Shown here piece after piece: positions 56,908 through 64,000 of a stretch of DNA of 64,000 nucleotides (positions within the stretch are counted from its first letter, which is position 1; each line of letters begins with the position of its first letter). The notes below the pieces were generated by a model. The model made no database searches and was not told the DNA's origin. It was given only the letters and a program-made list of their open reading frames with translations. The translations under genes and the position numbers were made by a program. Source of the stretch: Pseudactinotalea sp. HY158 (GTDB taxonomy: Bacteria > Actinomycetota > Actinomycetes > Actinomycetales > Beutenbergiaceae); contig NZ_CP045920.1 in the NCBI RefSeq assembly GCF_009660225.1, forward strand, positions 1-64,000, read 5' to 3'.

Positions 56908-57698
56908 TGTCGGGAACAGTGCCGCCGCCGCGCCGGGGCCGCGCGCGCCGCACCGGGCACTGGAGTCTGGCCGTCGTGGGCGTGCTCGCGGGCATCCTGT
57001 TCGCGACCAACGCGCGACTCTTCGCGGAGGCCGACACCCGCCGCCCGGAGAACCTCGTCGACCTCGTGCGGGTCGAACGGGACCGGCTCGAACAGACCAA
57101 CGCCGACGTGATCGAGCTTCGAGCGGAGGTGGCCGATCTCGTGGCCTCGGCCGACGAGTTCAGTCAGGCCGGCCCCGATCCCGAGGTGGAGTACGCGGCG
57201 GGACGATCCGCGGTCACGGGACCGGGCGTCGTCGTCAAGCTGTGGGACGCGCCCCGGCGCGACACCCTGCCCCCGGGCGTTCAGCCGGACGATCTCGTGG
57301 TGCACCAGCAGGACCTCGAGGGCGTGATGAACGGGCTGTGGGCGGGCGGCGCCGAGGCCATGACGGTGCAGGGGCACCGCGTCACGGCCACCTCCTCGAT
57401 CCGCTGCGTGGGCAACGTGCTGCTCATCGACGGGTCGGTCTACTCCCCGCCGTACGCGATCGCGGCGATCGGGGATCCGGCCCAGCTGCGGCGCGTGCTC
57501 GTGAGCAGCGCACCGGTGGCCCTCTACCTCGACTACGTCGAGGCGCTCCAGCTGGGCTGGTCGCTCGACGAGGAGTCGGAGCTGGAGTTCCCGGCGGCCG
57601 AGGGGTCGATCGCGATGGCCTATGCGCACAAGCCCGGGCAGGAACCCATTACCCTGCCTACAACAGAACCCTCACCTGCGAACGGGTCCACTCCATGA
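56907..57698 (+). CDS. DUF881 family protein
   Basis: A 263-aa protein with one N-terminal helix (SLAVVGVLAGILFATNARLF, about residues 20-39), a coiled-coil (LVRVERDRLEQTNADVIELR, about 51-70) and the DUF881 core: TGPGVVVKLWDAP, LVVHQQDLEGVMNGLWAGGA then EAMTVQGHRVTATSSIRCVG. The family is common in actinobacterial division and sortase loci and has no proven activity. It overlaps the sortase gene by 4 nt. Confidence 0.88.
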   Translation: MSGTVPPPRRGRARRTGHWSLAVVGVLAGILFATNARLFAEADTRRPENLVDLVRVERDRLEQTNADVIELRAEVADLVASADEFSQAGPDPEVEYAAGRSAVTGPGVVVKLWDAPRRDTLPPGVQPDDLVVHQQDLEGVMNGLWAGGAEAMTVQGHRVTATSSIRCVGNVLLIDGSVYSPPYAIAAIGDPAQLRRVLVSSAPVALYLDYVEALQLGWSLDEESELEFPAAEGSIAMAYAHKPGQEPITLPTTEPSPANGSTP

Positions 57699-58480
57699 CA
57701 GATGTGTACGACGTCTTCGAGCTCAACACCGAGCCGGAGCCGCTTCCCTCGCGCAAGTCCCGGCGTGCGCACCACGGTCGTCGGCGCGCCTCGGTCGGTT
57801 CGATCATCGTCGGCGTGTTCGGGGAGCTGCTCATCACCGCCGGCCTCATCATCGGCCTGTTCGTGGTGTGGCAGGTGTACTGGACCGACGTCATCGGCGC
57901 GCGGGAGGCCGCCGGGCACATCGAGGTGTTCGAGCAGTCGCTGCCGCCCGTGCCCGACACCGTCGCGCCCGAGCAGACCGGCGACGCGCCCGTGGCGAGC
58001 GTCAAGGAGGGGTCGATCGGGGTGCTGTACGTGCCCCGGTGGGGCGAGGACTACCGGATGCCCATCACCGACGGCGTCGGCCTCGACGTGCTCAACGACG
58101 GATACGTCGGCCACTACCCGGAGACCCAGGTGCCCGGGGAACTGGGCAACTTCGCGCTCGCCGGCCACCGGCAGACCCACGGCAAGCCGTTCCGGTACGT
58201 CGAGGAGCTCAAGGAGGGCGATCCGCTCATCGTGCAGACCAAGGACGCCTTCTACGTCTACCGCGTGAGCAGCCACGAGATCGTCAAACCCACCGACACC
58301 CGCGTGATCGCGGCGAACCCGTTCGATCCCGGGGCCGCGCCCGAGCAGCAGCTGCTCACCCTGACCACGTGCCACCCGCTCTGGTCGATCAAGGAACGTT
58401 GGATCGTGCACGCCGAGCTCGACTATTGGACGGACCTGTCCGATGGCCGACCCGCCGACCTGCCGGAAGGAAGTCTGTAG
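57695..58480 (+). CDS. Class E sortase
   Basis: Membrane transpeptidase that attaches surface proteins to the cell wall. The 261-aa protein has a basic N-terminus, one helix (IIVGVFGELLITAGLIIGLF, about residues 37-56) and a sortase beta-barrel with the catalytic triad His158 (LAGHRQTHG), Cys226 (LTTCHP) and Arg235 (KERW). TLTTCHP followed closely by Arg is the class E pattern, which prefers LAxTG-type signals in high-GC actinobacteria. No sorting-signal protein is seen in this window. Confidence 0.9.
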   Translation: MTDVYDVFELNTEPEPLPSRKSRRAHHGRRRASVGSIIVGVFGELLITAGLIIGLFVVWQVYWTDVIGAREAAGHIEVFEQSLPPVPDTVAPEQTGDAPVASVKEGSIGVLYVPRWGEDYRMPITDGVGLDVLNDGYVGHYPETQVPGELGNFALAGHRQTHGKPFRYVEELKEGDPLIVQTKDAFYVYRVSSHEIVKPTDTRVIAANPFDPGAAPEQQLLTLTTCHPLWSIKERWIVHAELDYWTDLSDGRPADLPEGSL

Positions 58481-58642
58481 ATGTATGGAGCACTGTGGCG
58501 CGGCCTGCCCGGGCCGGCCTGGTTCAAGGCGATCTTCCTCCTGCTCGTGGTGGCGGCGATCGTGTACGTGCTGTTCGAGTACGTGTTCCCGTGGGCCTAC
58601 CCGCTCCTTCCCCTCGGTGAGAACACGATCGACGGCGCATGA
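58481..58642 (+). CDS. Small membrane protein between sortase and trpG
   Basis: A 53-aa single-pass protein, MYGALWRGLPGPAWFKAIFL followed by LLVVAAIVYVLFEYVFPWAY and PLLPLGENTIDGA. The helix covers about residues 15-36. It begins at the base after the sortase stop, and its stop overlaps the trpG ATG by 4 nt, so it is expressed with both. Similar small ORFs occur here in related actinobacteria. Function unknown. Confidence 0.8.
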   Translation: MYGALWRGLPGPAWFKAIFLLLVVAAIVYVLFEYVFPWAYPLLPLGENTIDGA

Positions 58643-59268
58643 GGCGCGTTCTCGTCGTCGACAACTACGACAGCTTCGTCTTCACGATCGTCGGCTACCT
58701 CGAGCAGCTGGGGGCCGTCACGCAGGTTCTGCGTTGTGACGACGCAGCCCTCACCGGCGCCTACGAGCTCGCCGATGCGGTGCTCGTCTCGCCCGGACCG
58801 GGCACGCCCGCGCAGGCCGGGCGCAGCGAGGAGCTCATCGCCGCGTGCGCTCGGGACGTGAAGCCCCTCCTCGGGGTCTGCCTCGGGCACCAGGCGCTCG
58901 CGGAGGTGTTCGGGGCCGAGGTGGGTCACGCGCCGCAGCTCATGCACGGGCGCACCTCGCGGATCCAGCACGACGGCACCGGGGTGTTCGCGGGGCTGCC
59001 GGCCGAGATGGTCGCGACCCGCTACCACTCCCTCGCCGTGCGCACCGGCACGGTGCCCGGGGAGCTGCGGGTCACCGCGACCACCCCCGACGGGGTGATC
59101 ATGGGCCTCGCGCACCGCCAGCTGCCCCTGCACGGCGTGCAGTTCCACCCCGAGTCGGTGCTCACCACCGGCGGGCACCGGCTGCTGGCGAACTGGCTCG
59201 AACTCGCGGGGGTCGCCGGGGCGGTCGAGACGGCCGAGGGCTTGAGTCCGGGGCTCGCGGCGGGCTGA
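58639..59268 (+). CDS. trpG: Anthranilate/aminodeoxychorismate synthase glutamine amidotransferase subunit
   Basis: Class I glutamine amidotransferase that supplies ammonia to a TrpE or PabB partner. The 209-aa protein has VDNYDSFVFTIVGYLEQLGA at its start, the oxyanion segment SPGPGTP, nucleophile Cys81 in GVCLGHQAL and the His/Glu pair in GVQFHPESVLT. Found in the conserved crgA-sortase-trpG order, in which pknB and pbpA usually follow; here a defence island follows instead. Confidence 0.92.
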   Translation: MRRVLVVDNYDSFVFTIVGYLEQLGAVTQVLRCDDAALTGAYELADAVLVSPGPGTPAQAGRSEELIAACARDVKPLLGVCLGHQALAEVFGAEVGHAPQLMHGRTSRIQHDGTGVFAGLPAEMVATRYHSLAVRTGTVPGELRVTATTPDGVIMGLAHRQLPLHGVQFHPESVLTTGGHRLLANWLELAGVAGAVETAEGLSPGLAAG

Positions 59269-59299
59269 GCACCTGCGGGGGCGCGTCACCGTGTCGCTT

Positions 59300-59361
59300 T
59301 GTCTCTTATTAAGTGACACGCATCGTAGTCCAGGACCAGACTTGTCCTTTAATACGAGACA
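59300..59361. promoter_or_regulatory. Paired palindromic operators before the fic relic
   Basis: Two 19-nt imperfect palindromes, TGTCTCTTATTAAGTGACA (59300-59318) and TGTCCTTTAATACGAGACA (59343-59361), share the layout TGTC-N11-GACA and an AT-rich centre. Their centres are 43 bp apart, about four helical turns. The second ends 11 nt before ATG 59373. Confidence 0.6.
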
Positions 59362-59372
59362 TAAGGACGCCG

Positions 59373-60030
59373 ATGAGGCTCTATCGGACACCCGACCCGG
59401 ATCTTGAAGGTCAGCACGTCATCACCGAGACCCGTGCCCTTCGCGCCTCGTTGGCGGACGTTCTTCGCGCACCCAAGCGTTGGAACGGCCTACTCCGCCG
59501 CACCTCAGCAGCGAAGGCCATCCCGGGGTCGAACACCATCGAGGGATACCTCGTGAGCGACGGGGACGCGGTCACGGCCGTCGACGATGGACCGCCGTTG
59601 ACGGCAGACGAGGCGACCTGGGCCGAAATCGTCGGATACCGTCGCGTGCTCACGTATGCTCAATGTGGCGACCGAGCCGGGATTCGTGATGGACGAGGCG
59701 GAGACCATCTGGCGCCATCTCGATAAGCTGCTGACCGGTCACCGGCTCGATGGCAGGCTGGGAAGCGCGCTCTTCGATGCGCTGCTGGGATTGCGCGTGA
59801 CCCGGCCGTCGTACGTGAAGCTCACCGGGCTCGACGACCGCACGGCAACGCGGGACCTGGTGGGCGCTGCAGCGCTCGGACTGCTCGATGCCATCGGTGA
59901 ACGGCGGGGCCGATATTACATCGCCGGCGAGCCCTTGAAGCAGATCTGGGGCGTGCTCCGGGCATCCCGCCGGTCAATGGCCGACCCCTGCCCGACTCTC
60001 ATGGGCGAGATCAGGCGGCACCTGAGCTGA
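59373..60030 (+). pseudogene. Fic family protein with catalytic core deleted
   Basis: From ATG 59373 the N-terminal Fic region is clear: LRRTSAAKAIPGSNTIEGYL and ADEATWAEIVGYRRVLTYAQ. At about 59660 the frame changes and what follows (VMDEAETIWRHLDKLLTGHR ... LTGLDDRTATRDLVGAAALG, LLDAIGERRGRYYIAGEPL) is the C-terminal winged-helix part. The central Fic motif HPFxxGNGR and about 150 residues are missing, so AMPylation activity is lost. An internal in-frame ATG at 59656 could still give the 124-aa winged-helix piece, perhaps as a DNA-binding remnant. Confidence 0.8.
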
Positions 60031-60050
60031 CCGCGCATCACGTGGTCGCC

Positions 60051-60380
60051 TCACCGTTTCGGCCGGGTTGAGTCGTCCACTGCAGTATGCGCCTCGATGA
60101 CCGCCGGCTGCGCGAGTCCGCTGATCAGATCGACGACCGTGCAGTCGAGCGCATGTGCCAGGTCGAACAGCGTGGAGAGCCGCGGATTGGCCGGAGTTCC
60201 CTTCGCCCGGTCGGAGTAGCCGGACTCGAGTAGTTGGTAGTGGTTTCGACTGATTCGTGCCCGCTCTGCGGCCGTCTCTTGGGTGAGCCCGACGGCCTCG
60301 CGCTGATGGCGAAGTCGGAGTGCGAGCATCAGCGCGAGCTGAGCTTCGACGGGGGACTCGCTGGGCACGCGTCCAACCAT
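60051..60380 (-). CDS. XRE family transcriptional regulator
   Basis: A 109-aa HTH protein from ATG 60380. The Cro/C1-type fold is LRHQREAVGLTQETAAERAR then ISRNHYQLLESG, with LFDLAHALDCTVVDLI completing it. It diverges from the restriction gene, as controller proteins often do. The longer in-frame N-terminus crosses the operator and promoter region and is rejected. Confidence 0.87.
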   Translation of the reverse strand: MVGRVPSESPVEAQLALMLALRLRHQREAVGLTQETAAERARISRNHYQLLESGYSDRAKGTPANPRLSTLFDLAHALDCTVVDLISGLAQPAVIEAHTAVDDSTRPKR

Positions 60381-60403
60381 GTTGCCCTCGTGCGCTAATG
60401 TCT

Positions 60404-60433
60404 GCCATGTAAACAATGCCTTGTGAACATGGC
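60404..60433. promoter_or_regulatory. 30-bp dyad operator between XRE and restriction genes
   Basis: Outer arms GCCATGT (60404-60410) and ACATGGC (60427-60433) and inner arms ACAA (60413-60416) and TTGT (60421-60424) form a nested, perfectly paired dyad around TGCC. It lies 24 bp before the XRE start and 144 bp before the restriction gene: a strong candidate XRE-binding site. Confidence 0.65.
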
Positions 60434-60576
60434 GTGCTCGAGGACGATCGCGTCCGTACCCGACGGATGCGCCGGTCCACTGAGGGACGCCGAGGAGGGT
60501 TCGCGAAGACCGATGCCGATCGATTCCTACGCACCGTCGCCACGGAGGCCCGGCGAGATCCTCGGTTGGTCCGGCC

Positions 60577-63500
60577 ATGAGTGAGGGCAGCGGGGCCTCG
60601 CTCTCCAATCCCATCCTCAACGGCCCCTACGACCCTCCGGCCCATCACTTCGAGTTCGGGGCGAACGGACCGACGGGGAGGATCGAGCCGGGGCGCCGAG
60701 CGAGTATGAGCTTCATCCCGATCGCGAGGGAGAGGAAGAGGGGTGCGTCCGGCGCGGGCACCGGCACCGGCCTGCAGCGCGAACTGGACCTGTCTCTCAC
60801 CGGTGAGCGGGCGGATCGCAATGAACTCATCAACGACCTGCGGCGCGAGGTCGAACTCTGGCGTTCACGCGGCTACGCTCACGTCACCCCAGTCACCCGC
60901 ACCCTGCTCGAGCACTGGGCGGATCCGCACCGAGAGAACCGGGTGCTCTTCGGCCAACGCGAGGCGGTCGAGACCGCGATCTACCTCGCCGAGTCGGCCG
61001 GCCGGGAAGGGAATCCGGACTGGCGTGGGCCGTTGAGGGAACGGAACGACGAGCACAACGCGGGCCTGCCGCGGCTTGCGCTCAAGATGGCGACCGGCTC
61101 CGGCAAGACCGTCGTCATGGCCATGCTCGTCACATGGCAGGCCATCAACAAGGTGATGAACCCGCGTGATGCGCGGTTCGCCAAGCGCTTCCTCGTTGTG
61201 ACGCCCGGCATTACGATCCGTGATCGGCTACGCGTGCTCCAGCCCGGTGAACCCGGCAACTACTACGACCTGCGTGAACTCGTACCGGCGCAGTATCAGA
61301 AGGCGTTGCGCGAGGCGCAGGTGGTTGTCACGAACTATCACGCGTTTCAGCCGCGGGACGCGAAGGAGATCCGGGGGGTCCATCGGACGACTCGGCAGAT
61401 CCTCCTCGGTGACGCAGCGGGTACGACCGATGATCCATTTCGGGAGTCGCCCGATGCCGTCATCTCGCGCGTGCTGCGCGGCTTCACCCTGCCGGGCGGG
61501 GGCCGACGGAAGACAGCGGGAAGCGAGATCATCGTGTTCAACGACGAGGCGCACCACTGCTATCGCTACAACCCGGAAGGGTCGGCGAAACTCACCAAGG
61601 ATCAGAAGGAGGCGAACAAGGAGGCGGGCACGTGGTTCACCGGCCTTCAGTGGGCCATGGACCGCGTAGGGCTCAAGACCGTCTACGACCTCTCGGCTAC
61701 CCCCTTCTATATCGCTGGTTCCGGGTACCGGGAGGGGCTCATCTTCCCCTGGACGGTCTGCGACTACTCCCTCATGGACGCGATCGAGGCCGGCATCGTC
61801 AAGGTGCCGCGAACTCCGGTCGACGACGACGCTGAGGACGACCGCGTGACCTACCTTCGTCTCTGGGACCACCTGGGTAGGCCGGGTGTTCTCCCCAAGC
61901 GGAGGACGGCGACAACGCTTCCCGGAACGTGGCAGATTCCGGCGGAGCTCCAGGGGGCGCTCGAGAGCCTGTATCGCTCGTACGAGAAGTCGTATGCGCG
62001 GTGGGAGGAACTGCTCAAGCCGTTGGGTGAGCCGCCACCGGTCTTCATCGTCGTGGCGAACAACACCGTGGTGTCCAAGCTGATCTACGACTGGATCGCC
62101 GGCGGACCCTCCCACGACGGCGAGGGAAACCCGGTCCTTACGTCGGACGGCACTCCCGTGGTCAAAGCCGGGCGCCTTCCGCTGTTCACCAACATCGACT
62201 CCGGTCGCGCCGTGGCGCGCCCGCCGACGATCCTCATCGACTCGGTTCAGCTCGAGTCCGGCGAGGCTCTGACGAAGGAGTTCCTGGCCGATGCGGCCGA
62301 GGAGATCGAGGCGTTCAAGCAGGAGTATCGCCGCCGGTACCCGGGTGCGGATGTCGATGCCATCGGTGAGGGGGACCTCCTGCGGGAAGTGATGAACACC
62401 GTGGGCAAGAAGGGCAGTCTCGGTGAACACGTCCGATGCGTCGTCTCGGTCTCGATGCTCACCGAGGGATGGGACGCCAACACCGTCAGTCACATCCTCG
62501 GTGTACGCGCGTTCGGTTCGCAGCTCCTGTGCGAGCAGGTCGTGGGCCGAGGCCTGCGCCGTCGGTCCTACGCGTTGAACGAGGAGGGCCGCTTCGAACC
62601 CGAATACGCGAACGTCTACGGCATCCCCTTCGCGTTCATCCCCTCGGACAAGAACCCTCCGCCGGTCGATCCACCGAAGCCGGCGACCGAGGTGTACAGC
62701 GTGCCGGGCCGTGAGCACCTGCGTATCCGGTTCCCACGCCTCGTCGGTTACCGACTTGAAGTGCCGGACGAGGTTCCCTGGATCGACGACGACGAGGATG
62801 TCAACCGGTTCTACGTTGGGAAGGAAACGGTACCGACCTGGACCAGATCCGGGGGTGTCGCAGGTGACGAAGAGTACGACTCTCTGTCCGCATCCGAAAA
62901 GGTGCGTCATCAGACGGTCGCCTACAACGTGGCGAAAAAGTTGATAAAGCAGCATCTGCGATCGGGTGCAGGTGATGTGAGACTGTGGCTCTTCCCACGC
63001 CTGGTTCGAATCACGCGAGACTTCATCGAGCGATTCGTGGACGTCGCGCCCGATTACCACAATGCCCTCCGATGGGCGGAGGTCCAGGCGAAGCTCGCGG
63101 ACGCGGTCTACGAGGCGATCACCTGGCAGAACGCGAATCGCCTTCCGAAGATCCGCGCAGTGCTCGATCCGTTCGACCCGGAGGGGGACACGGGTGAGGT
63201 CGAGTTTCAAACGCGCAAGTCGACCATCGTGACCGAGAAGTCCGAGATCTCGCACGTGGTGCTCGACGGTATCGACGGCAACACCTGGGAGGCCGAGATG
63301 GCGGCCGTCTGCGAGTCGATCGCCGACGTCGAGGCGTATGTGAAGAACGAACGCCTCGGCTTCACGATCCCGTACGTGCATAAAGGACGCTCACATCAGT
63401 ACGTACCGGACTTCCTGCTCAAGATCCGGCCACGCGAGGGGGACGTGGACCGGTACCTCATCGTGGAGATCTCGGGCGGCCAGAAGAGTCCAGGACCTAC

Positions 63501-63720
63501 GCACACGAAGGCCGATACCGCCCGCGACTCCTGGTGCGCTGCGGTGAACAACCACGGTGGCTTCGGCCGATGGGGCTATATCGAGTTCACGGCGATCGGC
63601 GACCTGATGGGCCAGGTGAAGGACGCCATCGCGGCCCTCTACGACGATGAACCGATCATTGGCGACCACGACCTCCTCGACTACGCCCGTGCCGACCGAC
63701 CAGGGAGAGGGGCGGCCTGA
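60577..63720 (+). CDS. BPTD_3080-like restriction endonuclease (type III Res-like SF2 helicase)
   Basis: A 1047-aa SF2 helicase-nuclease. Walker A ATGSGKT is at about residues 172-178, the DEAH box NDEAHHC at about 322-328, the SAT-like motif DLSATPFY, and motif VI region LGVRAFGSQLLCEQVVGRGLRRR. The C-terminus (VPDFLLKIRP ... RYLIVEISGGQK) resembles the type III Res nuclease, but reads E-I-S instead of the usual E-x-K. That layout matches the BPTD_3080 group paired with a site-specific methyltransferase, the gene starting 2 nt downstream. Restriction activity is inferred. Confidence 0.85.
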   Translation: MSEGSGASLSNPILNGPYDPPAHHFEFGANGPTGRIEPGRRASMSFIPIARERKRGASGAGTGTGLQRELDLSLTGERADRNELINDLRREVELWRSRGYAHVTPVTRTLLEHWADPHRENRVLFGQREAVETAIYLAESAGREGNPDWRGPLRERNDEHNAGLPRLALKMATGSGKTVVMAMLVTWQAINKVMNPRDARFAKRFLVVTPGITIRDRLRVLQPGEPGNYYDLRELVPAQYQKALREAQVVVTNYHAFQPRDAKEIRGVHRTTRQILLGDAAGTTDDPFRESPDAVISRVLRGFTLPGGGRRKTAGSEIIVFNDEAHHCYRYNPEGSAKLTKDQKEANKEAGTWFTGLQWAMDRVGLKTVYDLSATPFYIAGSGYREGLIFPWTVCDYSLMDAIEAGIVKVPRTPVDDDAEDDRVTYLRLWDHLGRPGVLPKRRTATTLPGTWQIPAELQGALESLYRSYEKSYARWEELLKPLGEPPPVFIVVANNTVVSKLIYDWIAGGPSHDGEGNPVLTSDGTPVVKAGRLPLFTNIDSGRAVARPPTILIDSVQLESGEALTKEFLADAAEEIEAFKQEYRRRYPGADVDAIGEGDLLREVMNTVGKKGSLGEHVRCVVSVSMLTEGWDANTVSHILGVRAFGSQLLCEQVVGRGLRRRSYALNEEGRFEPEYANVYGIPFAFIPSDKNPPPVDPPKPATEVYSVPGREHLRIRFPRLVGYRLEVPDEVPWIDDDEDVNRFYVGKETVPTWTRSGGVAGDEEYDSLSASEKVRHQTVAYNVAKKLIKQHLRSGAGDVRLWLFPRLVRITRDFIERFVDVAPDYHNALRWAEVQAKLADAVYEAITWQNANRLPKIRAVLDPFDPEGDTGEVEFQTRKSTIVTEKSEISHVVLDGIDGNTWEAEMAAVCESIADVEAYVKNERLGFTIPYVHKGRSHQYVPDFLLKIRPREGDVDRYLIVEISGGQKSPGPTHTKADTARDSWCAAVNNHGGFGRWGYIEFTAIGDLMGQVKDAIAALYDDEPIIGDHDLLDYARADRPGRGAA

Positions 63721-63721
63721 C

Positions 63722-64000
63722 GTGCCACCACGCAAGAAGACGCCGTCGGGTCCGATCCCGATCGACGTCATTCAGCACCCGGACAAGCGCCTCAACATCC
63801 CGACGGCGGACGCCCAGGAGTGGGTGCCGGACGAACATCGCCAGGTGCCGACGGTCGTGTACGAACGAGATCCGTCGCTCGACCCGCAGCTCGTGTGGCG
63901 CGGAAAGTACGACCGCGACGTAACCGAGTTGGTCGCGGACGCGCCGCCGATCTATATCCAGGAGAAGATCGACGCCCGTGTGCTCGTGGAGAACCTTCGC
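63722..64000 (+). CDS. Probable site-specific DNA methyltransferase, N-terminal part (runs off window)
   Basis: Open from GTG 63722 to the window end with no stop, 93 codons: MPPRKKTPSGPIPIDVIQHP, DKRLNIPTADAQEWVPDEHR and later PQLVWRGKYDRDV and PPIYIQEKIDARVLVENL. Type III-like Mod proteins paired with BPTD_3080-type nucleases begin this way, with the catalytic (D/N)PPY motif further on, outside the window. The 1-nt spacing indicates one operon with the nuclease. Confidence 0.7.
   Translation, partial: MPPRKKTPSGPIPIDVIQHPDKRLNIPTADAQEWVPDEHRQVPTVVYERDPSLDPQLVWRGKYDRDVTELVADAPPIYIQEKIDARVLVENLR

Noticed and set aside
60381-60620. Longer XRE protein starting at 60620
   Set aside because: The extra 80 residues lack structure-like features and would run through the dyad operator and the start of the restriction gene.

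Overview
The window is high-GC DNA from a Gram-positive actinobacterium. It carries the conserved order dnaA-dnaN-gnd-recF-dciA-gyrB-gyrA-DUF3566-tRNA-Ile-DLW39-tRNA-Ala, many GTG and TTG starts, leaderless-looking promoters, the crgA/DUF881/class E sortase/trpG neighbourhood and a mevalonate operon in the actinobacterial gene order. A Micrococcales-like lineage fits best, but the genus cannot be fixed from the sequence. The chromosomal origin lies at the left edge.

Layout: (1) 1-12125 is the conserved replication block with oriC between dnaA and dnaN. (2) 12126-26649 is an accessory island downstream of tRNA-Ala. It holds relics of a serine recombinase, an IS5-type transposase and a TetR gene. 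Next comes a tightly packed type I restriction-modification operon, hsdR-hsdS-(GIY-YIG)-(Abi_2)-hsdM. Last is a nest of three insertion sequences: an IS1380-type element inside an ISL3-type element inside an unknown gene, with a second ISL3-type element just upstream of that gene's start. Both outer elements have intact 8-bp target duplications, and removing them restores one reading frame. (3) 26650-34543 carries a CDF metal exporter with an ArsR repressor, then the complete six-gene mevalonate pathway, mvaK1-mvaD-mvaK2-fni-mvaA-mvaS, most joints overlapping by 4 nt. (4) 34544-39454 appears less GC-rich. It encodes a secreted I36/crystallin-like protein, a lipoprotein, a peptidoglycan-binding adaptor and a MacB-type ABC exporter. 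(5) 39588-47120 has a TetR regulator divergent from a sugar ABC transporter plus GH2 beta-galactosidase operon, then a VOC protein. (6) 47121-54180 holds a NYN-domain fragment between 17-bp repeats at the 3' end of a stand-alone trpB, then a TMEM175-like protein, a CPBP protease, a second CDF transporter, argS, and an envelope-type protein gene frameshifted at a 12-G run. (7) 54409-59268 is the conserved ppiA-rhomboid-crgA-DUF881-sortase-trpG segment, interrupted by a second dense DnaA-box cluster at about 55972-56165. (8) 59269-64000 is a second defence island: a Fic gene with its catalytic core deleted, an XRE regulator with a 30-bp dyad operator, a BPTD_3080-type restriction enzyme and the start of its probable methyltransferase, which runs off the window.

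Best candidates for something new are the secreted-protein/lipoprotein/PG-binding/MacB cassette, the two-gene insert inside the hsd operon, the DnaA-box cluster about 54 kb from oriC, and the NYN insert flanked by trpB-end repeats. All functional assignments come from reading motifs by eye; no database search was run.
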